Notes under the pieces: model-generated
Databases searched by the model: none
Seen by the model: the letters and a program-made list of their open reading frames with translations, nothing else
What the model was told of the DNA's origin: nothing
Position numbers and translations under genes: made by a program
Assembly (NCBI GenBank): GCA_001579985.1
Contig: LRSR01001323.1
Coordinates: forward strand, 1-25,039
From: Hypsibius dujardini
Lineage: Eukaryota > Tardigrada > Eutardigrada > Parachela > Hypsibiidae
Reading direction: 5' to 3'
DNA length: 25,039 nt
In this document: in pieces, positions 1 to 9,654 of the stretch
Position numbering within the stretch: position 1 is the stretch's first letter
How the letters are laid out: each line of letters opens with the position of its first letter

Positions 1-930
1 GTTTTTTGGCGGGAGATTCACTCGCCATGTGGTCATTTGACAATATCGGGCGTTAACGGGTTTTAAGGCAATGTTCCCAGCAGTTTCGCATTCAAAAAAT
101 TAATTCGCAAATTACGCTGAATAATTTTTCGAATCAATTGCATTACAATGGCACGATTTGATTCGATTCTACTCTAAAAGTTGTCCGTAGCACTGCCGTG
201 CATATAATAATGTTCAATATTAGAAAAAAACGTTTATCATTCAGAAAAACAAGTGGTTCTTTAAAACCCAAAAATTGGAACATTAGAAAAGCCCAAACAC
301 GAGGAGTTTTGCGATGGAGTCTTGATGTTAGGCAGCAATTTTGGGAAAGTGACGAAGGTTCCGCTGTTTTGCTCTGGAGATGTGGGAGCTCACGAATTGT
401 ACGGTAAAGCTAATAAAAGCGTCTTGTTTTGATTAGAGAAGTTGTATCTGTGTTTATGTTGTCGAGTTACTCATCAAATTAGGGAGCAAACGCAGTCAAA
501 CAAAAAACTTGGATTTCGAAAGTTGGACATCAAAAATTTCAGTTTAATAAATAAACATTTTACGCACTGTAGCACTGACAAGTAGTCTGACAAGAGAGAC
601 AGCTATTGTTGTGAAGACGGCGCTGCGCAATATGCCTCACACACCAGCCCGCTAATTTACTGCACAGTCACTCCGTTTGTCCTTACGATTCTTGCGCGAT
701 CGATCCACCAGGCCAACTCATTTCCTAAAGCTAAAGCGTAACAAACATATTTCGGAAAGGCGTGGAGGAAATGTGTCTCTGACTGTGCTGAAAATATCTC
801 TTGCAAGGAGGATCAAAAGATCCCAGTCATCATGACAGATGCAAAACTCTTTCTCCGTATCCGAGCAGACAAGGTGACTGGCAAATTGTCCAGCTTGTAT
901 ATATGTCAAAGAACAGCTGCTGCTTCTCTG
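1..930. other. 5' flank of GST gene 1, no gene seen
   Basis: This AT-rich stretch has no reading frame with coding character and no RNA gene that I can recognise. The short open frames here have no recognisable domain. It presumably holds distal promoter sequence of the GST gene that begins at 1044. Confidence 0.5.
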
Positions 931-937
931 TATAAAA
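931..937 (+). promoter_or_regulatory. TATA-box candidate of GST gene 1
   Basis: The sequence TATAAAA lies 107 bases before the start codon of GST gene 1. A start of transcription about 30 bases further on would leave a short 5' leader of about 80 bases. This is a motif match only. Confidence 0.4.
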
Positions 938-1043
938 TTTTTGTTTATCAATTTTTTAGTGCCTATGTTGTTTGTTGCCGTATCGGGTTTCTTATTCACA
1001 AATTCGATCGGATTTCGAGGAGAATTAACAAACATTTTTTATC

Positions 1044-1821
1044 ATGTCCCAGCCTAGCTATAAACTCACATATTTCGATGCTCGCGGCCTGGCCGAGCCG
1101 ATCCGGTTGTTGCTGGCCTACGTGAAGATCCCCTTCGAGGATGTACGGACGAAGGAATGGGCGAGCCTCAAGCCCAAAACACCCTTCCGTCAAATTCCCA
1201 TCCTCGAGTTTGATGGGAAGCAGTTCGGTCAGAGCCACGCCATCACGCGTTATCTAGCGAAGAAGCACAAGCTGGCTGGTACCAACGACGAGGAGCAGCT
1301 GCTGGTCGACGGGGTTGCTGACTACGTCAAAGGTACTACGACTGTGCTAGACTTATTTTCATAATTTTTAAATAAATCAATTTCTATATTTTTATACACT
1401 TCACAAACTTTTTCCTGGCGACTTTCCGGGTCCCAAATTTTTAGCGGACCAAAATAAATGAACTCTTAATCTCAAGATGTTGTTTCTCAATGTTGCAGAC
1501 ATTTTCGCGGCTCGCTTGAAATGGTGGTTCGAGAAGGACCCCGAAACGAAGAAGAAACTGCAGGAAGAGTACTTCAAGACGAACTTGGTGGCCCAAGCTG
1601 AAATCCTTCAGGCTCTGTTGAAAGAAGGCGGTGGCCAGTTCTTCGTCCCATCCGGAGTGACGTTCGCGGACTTTGTGGTGGCCAACGAGTTCTTCAGCCT
1701 GAAGAAGCACTACCCCACGGCATTGGAGCCGTTCCCGGAGCTGAAGGCTCATCTGGAACGCGTCCACAACCTCCCAGGCATCAAGGAATGGGTCGCTCAA
1801 CGCCCCGACACCGACAACTGA
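1044..1821 (+). CDS. Sigma-class glutathione S-transferase, gene 1 of tandem array
   Basis: Exons are 1044-1332 and 1499-1821, joined across a 166-base GT-AG intron (1333-1498, phase 1), giving 203 residues, the normal length for the class. The enzyme should conjugate glutathione to electrophiles in the cytosol; related sigma enzymes also isomerise prostaglandin H2. The N-terminal thioredoxin-like domain carries the catalytic Tyr10 (motif YKLTYFDARG), the glutathione-site residues Trp39, Lys43 and Gln50, cis-Pro52, and the Gln63-Ser64 pair. The all-helical C-terminal domain carries the capping-box motif SGVTFADF and ends in RPDTDN. The position of Arg14 in human haematopoietic prostaglandin D synthase is Leu16 here. 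The loop before Trp39 is the shortest in the array (three residues between VR and W). Start chosen because family homology begins at this ATG. Substrate range cannot be read from sequence. Confidence 0.94.
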
Positions 1822-1844
1822 AGGCGAAAACAAACAACTTCCTA

Positions 1845-1850
1845 AATAAA
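1845..1850 (+). terminator. Polyadenylation signal of GST gene 1
   Basis: AATAAA lies 24 bases after the stop codon of GST gene 1, in an A/T-rich stretch. The 3' UTR would be very short. Confidence 0.55.
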
Positions 1851-2307
1851 TGCTTCGACCTTCTTGAATCTCGATTAATTATACTCACGTTATGTTTCCC
1901 TAATTCATTTATGAGACTCGGAAATATCGAACACGGACTTTTGCCACACGGAAAACGTATCCTTCATTTATTTCATATCATTTTTTCGCTTCAAAGTTAT
2001 CAATCATTTCAGAGCACTTTATTGCTTGGCCTCGCACTGCCCGTACTCCCCCCCCCACAACACCTTGCTACCAGTGATTTTAAATAAGTGTAAAGTAATC
2101 TTGCAAACATCGATTTCTATTTTTGTGGCTTTGAATAAAATATAAAAAAAAATTTGAATTAAATACAAAAGCCGCTTTTTTGGTCATTCAAAATATCCTT
2201 AAACTATTTTCAAGCAACATTAATCGTAGCCCCAAGCGCGGGCTCTTAACTAAAGCCGGAGAGCGACTGCATATGTGTGAGGGACCTACACAAGACAACT
2301 TTTCTTA

Positions 2308-2375
2308 TCGATTGTGTGTCAGTGTGTGTGTGTGTGTAGTGTGGGGGTGTGTCTCTGTCTGGTGTCTGTCTGTCT
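2308..2375. repeat. TG/TCTG microsatellite
   Basis: Imperfect run of TG dinucleotides merging into TCTG tetranucleotides, upstream of GST gene 2. Open frames across it are low-complexity artefacts. Confidence 0.8.
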
Positions 2376-2576
2376 CTGTCTCAAAATCAGCCAGCGCCAA
2401 AAATGTGCCTTCTCATTCAAAATGTCTTGCAATTTTCCAGGGAGCCCTTAAAAATGAGTTGTATTACTCGATCGCTCTCCTTGCAAGCAGCGCAAGAAAA
2501 CAAGCCGCAACGCATTACTAGTTTTTTTCCAACGACTCTTTTCCTTCTTTTACCTTAAATTTAACCGCTCAGAGAG

Positions 2577-3191
2577 ATGTCGAATCCTTCGTACAAATTG
2601 ACGTATTTTAATTTCCGCGCACTCGCGGAGACGACACGATTCATCTTCGCCTACGTCAAGGTCCCCTACGAAGATGTCCGCATTCCGATGGAGCAATGGC
2701 CGGGCATTAAGAGAGAGACTCCGTTTCGACAGCTGCCGGTGTTGGAGATTGACGGCACGGTGTACGGGCAGAGCGCGGCATTCAACCGACTGTTGGCCAA
2801 ACGGTTCAACCTGGCGGGGACGACCGAGGACGAGCAGGCCCATGTCGACGCCATCTATGACTACGGAAAAGGTACGTCACCTAATGCATAAAAAAGAGAA
2901 ACATTTGCCCGTATCAGCGACGTTTAGAGATCAATCAGTGAAAGGCTTATTCAGTGAAATATACAAGACATATCTCATGGCAACAGACGAGAGTACAAAC
3001 AAACTTCCGTACAGATCTCGGTCAATATTTTTCCGGTTCCTGGATTGTGCGGGCAGACAAAGTCATACAGGCAGATAAAGAAACAGGCAGAAACACAGGG
3101 AGCCAGTCATACCTGCAAGCAGGCAAACAGGCAAGTAGACAAGCAGACAAACAAACCGGTAGACAGACAGACACACAGACCGGCGAACAGG

Positions 3192-3248
<57 letters not shown>

Positions 3249-4207
3249 TATTTGGGGAGTTTGGGACTGTTTTGGAACAGATAAAACACGTTAAGAAATT
3301 CGTAGAGCGCAGGAATTAAAATGAAAAATTGCAATATATATTCGATCAGAGAAAACATATCCACAGACAGGCCGATGTGGTCGAGTTAGAACGGGTACTT
3401 ATCCATATTCTGGCACGAGCTCAAACTTTCTAGTTCGTCATATTTTTGCTTCGTGGGTTTGTAGGAAGAAAGGAGTGGCCATATTGATTTTCATATGTTT
3501 GTTCATTTTAACTCTTGTTTTTATTCTCTCTTCTGTAGATTTAAACTGTATTTAAATTTAGAAAACGGGCTCTCAACCTCTTTAGCTTTTGCTTAGCGTA
3601 ACGATTATGTAATTATTGAAATAACGAGCCATTAATATGAATCAATGTTATAAACTAAGACTGCTAAAGCGCGAGGAAGCAGTATACTATTTATTAAGTT
3701 TTCTGACATTTTATTTTCTTTTTTTCTGCTTTTGTTTTAGTTTAGTTTAGTTTGTTCTCCAATAATCGAGTAGTAAATATAATTTACTTTAGCTAAAAAA
3801 ACTCTAATGGGATTAGACTCTTTTGTTTGCAGAAAATAATTCGTTTAGGTTAATATGATCATTTCCAAAGTGTTTATTATTTTGCAGATATTTGGGCTGC
3901 AAACATGAAGTACTGGGTGGAGAAGGATCCGGTGAAGAAGGCCCAAATTCAAGAGGAATACCTGGCCAACGGATTGGAGGATCACTTAGAAGTGCTGCAA
4001 GCACATTTAACCAGCTACGGCAAGGGGAAGTACTTTGCTCCGTCCGGCGTCACCTTCGCCGACTTCTGGATTGCCAATCTCCTCTATTCCATTGAAGAAC
4101 GACTCCCTACAGCGTTGGATCAGCATCCCGTACTGAAAGAGTATGTTCAACGGATTCACGACCTGCCCGGTATCCGGGAGTGGGTCGCCACTCGTCCCCA
4201 GACATAA
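2577..4207 (+). CDS. Sigma-class glutathione S-transferase, gene 2 of tandem array
   Basis: Exons are 2577-2871 and 3888-4207, with a 1016-base phase-1 GT-AG intron (2872-3887), giving 204 residues. Catalytic Tyr10 lies in YKLTYFNFRALAE; the usual Gly after the Arg is Ala, as in the arthropod sigma enzymes I know (KALAE). Glutathione-site residues are Trp41, Lys45, Gln52, cis-Pro54, Gln65 and Ser66. The C-terminal domain begins DIWAANMKYW, has the motif SGVTFADF, and ends in RPQT with no extra tail. Five residues separate VR from the site Trp. The role is glutathione conjugation or isomerisation in the cytosol. The intron carries a long CAGA repeat. Both splice junctions fall at the same codon as in the other four genes. 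Its 3' flank (4280-4362) recurs inverted at 9031-9114. Confidence 0.93.
3050..3250. repeat. CAGA tetranucleotide repeat in GST gene 2 intron
   Basis: A degraded 5' half (CAGG/CAAG variants) passes into a nearly pure (CAGA)n core at about 3191-3247. It lies wholly within the intron. The open frames spanning it on both strands are repeat artefacts. Confidence 0.9.
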
Positions 4208-4597
4208 TTACGAGTAAAAGAGTGCACAAAGTGGCGCCTGTGCAATTGCATCCGACAAATCGCATCGAGATCTCTTGACGGCTTCATTATTCACGGGAAA
4301 CGATGAAACGTCTTTTGCGAATACGTTTTGCAGTTTTAAGTTTTTCTTTATTACGTTCAGACTGAGATAATGTGGACTGAGGTCAATGACCCGGCCAATT
4401 AAAATCAAAAAAATATTTTGCTGATGTCAATCGATTCCAAATTGAATTCTGGATGGGCTCATGTTGAAATTAATATATTTTCATATATAAGAAAGGTCCC
4501 ACACTCCCGCTGTACTGCAACTACAAAGTGTCTAGAAGTCGGACCCAAAAATAGGGCTAGAAATAGAGTACCCTTCTTGTATTGTACTGCGAACTAA
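4208..4597. other. 3' flank of GST gene 2
   Basis: Presumed 3' UTR and spacer. Positions 4280-4362 occur again, inverted and about 85 percent alike by eye, at 9031-9114. No canonical AATAAA is seen close to the stop codon. No gene seen. Confidence 0.5.
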
Positions 4598-5247
4598 CTT
4601 GGGACCGTTTCCAGACGAGAAATTCAGAATAGCTCCGCTCCGAATTTTAAAATAGAGCTATATTTATGATGATTTTTGAAATTAATTTTATCGGTCAAGA
4701 TATGAAAACTTGTTTTCGGCTGAATTTCAAAGTTCCGAAAACACTGCAAGATTCCATTTTCAATCACTTTAAAAAACTTTATTTTTGTAGAATAATTTAA
4801 TTTAACGAATTTTAATACTATTCTTCTCAAACATCAATTTCAAATTGCTTCTCACCAGCAGAATTTATTTTGAATGTCAGGGGGCGGAGCTACTTATTTT
4901 TCTGGAATATCACTCGTAAGTTTCCGATCGGGCTCGAGAATCACCTGTAGCTCCGCCCCCCGACATCCAGAAAAGATTCTGCTGATGCTTATCAATTTCA
5001 AATTAAATTTTGAAAAGGGAAATGTCAAAATTCTTCAAATTTAACCGTTTCCCAAAATTGAAGTTTTTACAGTCAAAAGCAGGGAAAATGGATTTTTCCG
5101 TCTTTTCTCGACTTTGAAATTCTGCCAAAAAAAAGCTTTTCTATCCTGAGCAACGAAATTAACATTGAAAAATCATCATAGTTGTAGCTCTTTTAATGAA
5201 ATAAAAAGTGGAAACATTGTGGGTTCTTCCTCTAAAAATCGTCCCAG
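4598..5247. mobile_element. Fold-back (MITE-like) element, copy 1
   Basis: The two halves are long imperfect inverted repeats. The outer ends read CTTGGGACC and, on the other strand, CTGGGACGA. Inner matching blocks include AGCTATATTTATGATGATTT (left, near 4657) against its counterpart near 5168-5187, and the G/C-rich apex GGGGGCGGAGCTAC (about 4880-4893) against GTAGCTCCGCCCCCC (4947-4961). The loop is about 54 bases. No transposase frame is present, so it would be non-autonomous. A diverged relative lies at 20461-21190. End points are good to about 15 bases; no target-site duplication could be fixed. Confidence 0.72.
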
Positions 5248-5641
5248 GTCGCTCGCGATCCGAATTGGAAGTCTGCAGTGGTGAATGTTATCAGGCATTC
5301 GTGCCATACCACTGCTGAATAATCCATCCATCGAGGCACGCGGCACCAGCCTCTACAGTGTAGAGACGCCCTCAATGGCAACCAATTACCTACACTGGTC
5401 TCTAGATAAGGTTGCATTTCTCATTCTTCAAAATGAGTTGATCAAACAAATAAACCGTGCTGAATGAACGCGTCGTCGTTGAAGATAAGCACATTTTATC
5501 TGAAAATTTCTTACCAACCTTGACTTGAAGCAAACAACACTTTCTCCCAACAGGTACATAGACAGTCTCCTTCAATTACCCTTGTAGATGTTCTCTATTT
5601 CTCTATAGTCTCTTTTAAAATTAATTTTGTTAGCCTGAAAG

Positions 5642-7983
5642 ATGTCCCATCCCACGTATAAACTCACCTACTTTGACGTTCGCGGTGTGGCCGAGGCCGT
5701 GCGGTTTGTTTTTGCCTACGCCAAGATACCTTTTGAGGATGTTCGGATCCCTTGGAGTTCTCCCACGGATTGGCCGGCGCTCAAGCCCAAAACGCCCTTT
5801 CGACAGCTTCCCTACCTGGAGATTGACGAAGAAGTTTATGGGCAGAGTGCCGCCTTCACGCGACTAGTGGCCAAAAAGTACAATTTAGCCGGCACCACCG
5901 ATGAGGAGCAGGCTCATGTCGACGCCATCGCCGACTATATAAAAGGTAATTTCTCCTAACTTTTGTTTTTATTTTACAGTCACACATATTGCTATGCAGT
6001 TTTATTACTGTAAAGTCCCGACCCATCCGTGGCATTTTTTGGACCCCCCAGTAAATCAGACCCGTTGGGCCAAAACAAATGTTACGCTTCAATCGATCAA
6101 TCAAGCGCTTGTTTCTTCCCTAATTGCTGACCGAAAATTTCGGAGCTGTAAAAATATCAATCAATCGAGCAATATCTATATAAAACTTTATTACATTTAA
6201 AAATCTGACTCCATCTCTTAACCATCACCAGATTCTTCACCAAACTCTTCCTCGGCAAAAAGGCTCATTTCTAAAAGTTTTGATTTTCATCATCACCGAC
6301 CACTTCATCGCCGATTTCACCGCTGATTTGATTCTTATCTATTATTTCGGCTTTCACGAAAGAATTCCGAACAGTATCAAAATCAACTGCTTCCCAAGCC
6401 GCAGAAACCATGTTGATGAAGTCCTGCCGGCCAGATTTGTTTTAGGTATCCTCCTTTCGTTTGAGCGTTGTTGTCAAGGCGCCACTTGTGATACTCCGCC
6501 TTGTAGAAGGACTTGAACACTCGATTCACCAATACGTCAAGTGGTTGCCATTTTCCCGTCATTCCAGCAGGAAAAACGAGATGAATCAATCAATCAACTG
6601 CAGGAAGGAAGAATGAAAACTGCAACTGTGAACTGCTTACGCAATCAATCAATCCATAAGTGCGGTCTTGTAGTTCGCACATTTTCGCAATCAATCAAAA
6701 TGGTCGCTTTTTACTGTGTGATGACGTAGGTGCCACGGATGGGTCGGGACTCTACAGTATCTAAACTAATTCCAAATATATGGTGTGAATTTTATAGAAA
6801 CCGGCCAGTTTCACTTTTTTGACAAAATTTACATTATTTTCTGACAGAGGAACGAATGACCAACATTTTGAGTGCTTGTTTACACGATTTGAACCAGAAG
6901 TAACAAACTAACGGGATGGTAACCAAGCACTAGACCAAAAACGACTTTTCGAGAAAAGAGCCTTCAAAGATTTCACTTTTTAGATATCGATAATTTTGCT
7001 CCCTCTGATCCGAAAATCAAAAGTTTTTTACGACAACAATAAAGAGTGTCGTGAACAAAAAAGGTCGTTTTTCACTCACACGGTACCTCGTATGGTACCT
7101 GTAAATTAATTTCATTTTGACCAGTTTCCAGTTGCAGAGCGTTGTGCACTGCGCAATGCACTGCGCAAGTGTGCTGGAAAAAAGTGCCATCTGCGCCAAC
7201 TCGGTTTCCGAAAAAACCGTTCGACATTTTTTGTTTGTTTAAACGCTAAAAGGTGGAGGAATGTGTTCTCCTAATTATCAGCTGGATAACTTGTTTTCAG
7301 CGATATGTCATGGAACGTCAGTTACATTCGATTTCTGAACAAGTGGAAACAAGTCTAACTGGCGGATTTCTATAAAATTCACGCCATATACCACTTTAAA
7401 ATTAACGTTAAACTCGTTGTTAATTAAACTCCAAGATGTCGTGTCAATTTTCAGACCATCAAAGATAATTTCTCCTAATTTGTATATAAATATTTGTTTT
7501 TTTGTTACACAGATTTGTAAGACGTTTTATCATTTGCAGTATTCGGTTATCAGTTTGTGGAAATAAAAATATTTCACCACAGAACCTCGCTTAGATGTTT
7601 CTAAAGTGTTTTGCCAATTTAAAACTAAAAATCAAATTTTATCTTGTTGTCTAACAGATATTTGGAACTCCATCTACAAGTTTTGGATGGAACCGGACGC
7701 GGAGAAGAAGGAGAAGCTCCGCGATGAATACTTCAAAACCGGTTTGGTCGAGCATCTCGACGTGCTGGAAAGTCATTTGAACGGCTACGGAAAGGGAAAG
7801 TTCTTTGTTCCGTCCGGCGTCACTTGGGCGGACTTTGTGGTGGCTACTTTCGCCTTCACACTGCAAAAGCACTTTCCCGCAACCCTGGAGCAGCGTGAAG
7901 CGTTGAAGGCCCACATGGAGAGAGTGAACAACCTGCCTGGCATCAAGGAATGGATTGCCAAACGCCCTCAAACTGACGACTGA
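5642..7983 (+). CDS. Sigma-class glutathione S-transferase, gene 3 of tandem array
   Basis: Exons are 5642-5945 and 7658-7983, joined over a 1712-base phase-1 GT-AG intron (5946-7657), giving 209 residues. Catalytic Tyr10 sits in YKLTYFDVRG; glutathione-site residues are Trp44, Lys48, Gln55, cis-Pro57, Gln68 and Ser69. The loop before Trp44 has eight residues (IPWSSPTD), three more than genes 2 and 5. The C-terminal domain starts DIWNSIYKFW, carries SGVTWADF, and ends RPQTDD. It is the closest paralogue of gene 4: the exon-2 proteins differ only in the last two residues, while exon 1 has eight replacements. The intron was enlarged by two DNA transposons (6008-6757 and 6781-7386). Role: glutathione transferase or isomerase in the cytosol. 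Confidence 0.94.
6008..6757. mobile_element. Pogo/Tigger-type DNA transposon relic in GST gene 3 intron
   Basis: A 750-base element with 26-base terminal inverted repeats, 25 of 26 identical by eye; each starts CTGTA and ends CCATCCGTGGCA when read inward. It is flanked by TA on both sides (6006-6007 and 6758-6759), as expected for the Tc1/mariner-pogo superfamily. The matching place in the gene 4 intron (about 10001-10020) reads straight through with no insert, which fixes both borders. It contains a broken transposase tail on the minus strand and several ATCA repeats. Confidence 0.88.
6271..6589 (-). pseudogene. Broken pogo/Tigger-like transposase C-terminal fragment
   Basis: On the minus strand from 6589 the frame reads FPAGMTGKWQPLDVLVNRVF, which matches the late DDE-domain motif of pogo/Tigger transposases (a TG-x-LQPLDV-x-VN-x-F pattern). 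After about 50 residues the homology moves to another frame (QDFINMVSAAWEAVDFDT and onward, stop at 6271-6273). There is thus at least one frameshift. The upstream side is cut by an in-frame stop within a TTGA repeat. The DNA-binding domain and most of the catalytic triad are absent, so it cannot encode an active enzyme. Family assignment is from motif memory. Confidence 0.72.
6781..7386. mobile_element. Non-autonomous DNA transposon (MITE) in GST gene 3 intron
   Basis: A 606-base element with 28-base terminal inverted repeats (25 of 28 identical by eye), left at 6781-6808 and right at 7359-7386, sharing the core GTGAATTTTATAGAAA. Flanks read TATA on both sides, fitting a TATA (or TA) target duplication. 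The gene 4 intron has the uninterrupted counterpart near 10026-10040. No transposase frame was found, and the superfamily is unclear. Confidence 0.82.
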
Positions 7984-8131
7984 CTTCCTTTCTTCATTTT
8001 ATACACAATAATCAATGCCTTTTTCTATGTCGTAGATTAAACTAGCAGGCATTTGTAGTTTTCCATATGTCTTTAATAATTAATCGAGATCAGCGGGCTA
8101 GTTTCCTTATGATTTTTCGATTGAGCTGTCA

Positions 8132-8137
8132 AATAAA
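8132..8137 (+). terminator. Polyadenylation signal candidate of GST gene 3
   Basis: AATAAA, 149 bases after the stop codon. Motif match only. Confidence 0.35.
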
Positions 8138-8589
8138 AACCACCAAATCTATTCAAAAGCCTCCAGATTAAGTGCCAAAATGTTTCTTATTGTGTGCGGT
8201 TTTGGATAAGCAAGACACATCCCGGATTAGATGCACGCACGAGTAGCCCCATCTGCCGGTTCAGTTCTAGGCATAGCAAAAAAACCTAATTTAATTAGCT
8301 AACTAGTTTTTAGTAAACTAAGAACTGGAAACTGGCGATTTTTAGTTTAGTTTCTGTTACAAATCAAAATGTTGGTCTAGTTTTAGTGGAAATTAGTTCG
8401 CTGATTTTGGTCTTTGGAATTGTTGACACTTGAAGTTTTAGTAATTAAATTTAAATAATTAGGCGTTTAGGTTAGTTTTTAAGTACATTAAACAAACTAT
8501 TGTCTAGGAATTAATTACTCAAGTTTCAATTTACTTTTAGGTTAGTCTTTAGTTTGGTCTAGCTGTGCCTTCCCTATTGACTTGCAGTG

Positions 8590-8990
8590 ACTTTATCGCT
8601 CCGTGACGGGCATTAGACGGTCCGTTCAGGCCATGAATGGTGAGTTCGTTCGGTGGATCATCACTCCAGACGGTGGACCATCACTCCAGACGGTGGAAGA
8701 TGGTTCAGGGTGGTGGTTGATTAGTCCGAGTTGGTTGGTCGAGTAGCAGTCGGTCGAGCCATATAACCAACCGTCTGTCTAGTCAAATGGATGGAGGTTG
8801 ACCGTTGTAGACGGTCGGTTCAGGCCGTGAACGGTGAGTCTGCTGGGTAGACCGTTATTTCGGACGGTGGAAACTTTTACAGAGTCGACGGTCGGTCGCC
8901 TAATCCGAAAGACCGACCAACACTCCTGCTGACCGTACACAACTTCGACCGACCATCGGTTATTGAAGAAATCGTTTGGTAAATTAGCTA
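8590..8990. repeat. GACCGT/ACGGTC-rich degenerate repeat block, copy A
   Basis: Many spaced copies of ACGGTC/GACCGT and GGACGGTGG words, in both orientations, with internal near-repeats such as TCACTCCAGACGGTGGA occurring twice in a row. The same ordered block is found at 11180-11560 as part of the duplication of genes 3 and 4. No coding potential. Confidence 0.65.
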
Positions 8991-9030
8991 AAACGCGTTC
9001 GGTATGGAAAAGTCTTCCATTCCAAATAGC

Positions 9031-9114
9031 CTCTGAACGTACTAAAAAAAACCCCTAAAACTGCAAAACGTATTCGAAAAACACGTTTCATCGTTTCCCG
9101 TCAATAATGAAGCC
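9031..9114 (-). repeat. Inverted copy of the GST gene 2 3' flank
   Basis: Read on the minus strand, this segment matches 4280-4362 downstream of GST gene 2, with shared words such as GGCTTCATTATT, CGATGAAACG and ACGTTCAGA. It begins about nine bases after the end of duplication unit A. Confidence 0.7.
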
Positions 9115-9121
9115 AATAAAT

Positions 9122-9294
9122 GACAAGGCACACGCTAACGAGCATTGGGGGGGGGGGACCAATTTAACGTTCCACAGCTCGTGAGTTGTCACTATCTATC
9201 GAAGAACAGACAAGGCACACGCTAACGAGCATTGGGGGAGGACCAATTTAACGTCCCACGGCTCGTGCGCTGTCGCTATCTATCGAGGAAATAC
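9122..9294. repeat. Two-copy 87-base tandem repeat with G-run
   Basis: Copy 1 is 9122-9208 and copy 2 is 9209 to about 9294. Both start GACAAGGCACACGCTAACGA and share ACCAATTTAACGT and CTATCTATCGA. The first holds an uninterrupted G-run (about 12 G) that is broken by an A in the second. Confidence 0.8.
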
Positions 9295-9654
9295 AGTATC
9301 ACGGTACCATATGCATTCGAGCCATTACAGCTGAATAATCCATCCATCGAGGCACGCGGTACAGCCTCTAGAGACGCCCTCAATGGCAACCAATTACCTA
9401 CACTGGTCCAGACAAGATTAAATTTCTCATTCTCCAAATGCGCTGACTGAACAAACAAACCGTGTGGAATAAGCGCGTCGTCACTGAAGATAAGCACATT
9501 TCATCTGGAAATTTCTTACCAGGCTTGACTTGAAGCTAACAACATTTCTCCTAAACTGCTACATAAGCCGAGACAGTCTTCTTCAGTTACCCACATGTTC
9601 TCTATTTTTCTATAGTCTCTTTAAAAATTGCAGTTCATTTTGCTACGCTGAAAA

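Larger units (their letters stand above)
1822..2576. other. Intergenic region, GST genes 1-2
   Basis: Holds the gene 1 polyadenylation signal, a C-run near 2049, a roughly 45-base A/T-rich segment at 2107-2150 that recurs near 19489-19530, and a TG/TC microsatellite near 2308-2375. No further gene seen. No clear TATA box precedes gene 2. Confidence 0.5.
5293..9022. repeat. Segmental duplication unit A (carries GST gene 3)
   Basis: Sequence from the 5' flank of gene 3 through its 3' flank matches 9311-11608 around gene 4. Shared blocks include the upstream CAATGGCAACCAATTACC segment, both exons, much of the intron, the 3' UTR and a GACCGT-rich tract ending in CTTCCATTC. Unit A is longer mainly because of two intronic transposons. 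A stretch near 8277-8590 has no counterpart in unit B. Confidence 0.82.
7984..9121. other. 3' flank of GST gene 3
   Basis: Begins with a 3' UTR alike to that of gene 4, with an AATAAA at 8132-8137. An A/T-rich tract with repeated TAGTTTAGTTT-like words follows (about 8280-8580), then the GACCGT-rich block and the inverted copy of the gene 2 3' flank. No gene seen. Confidence 0.5.
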
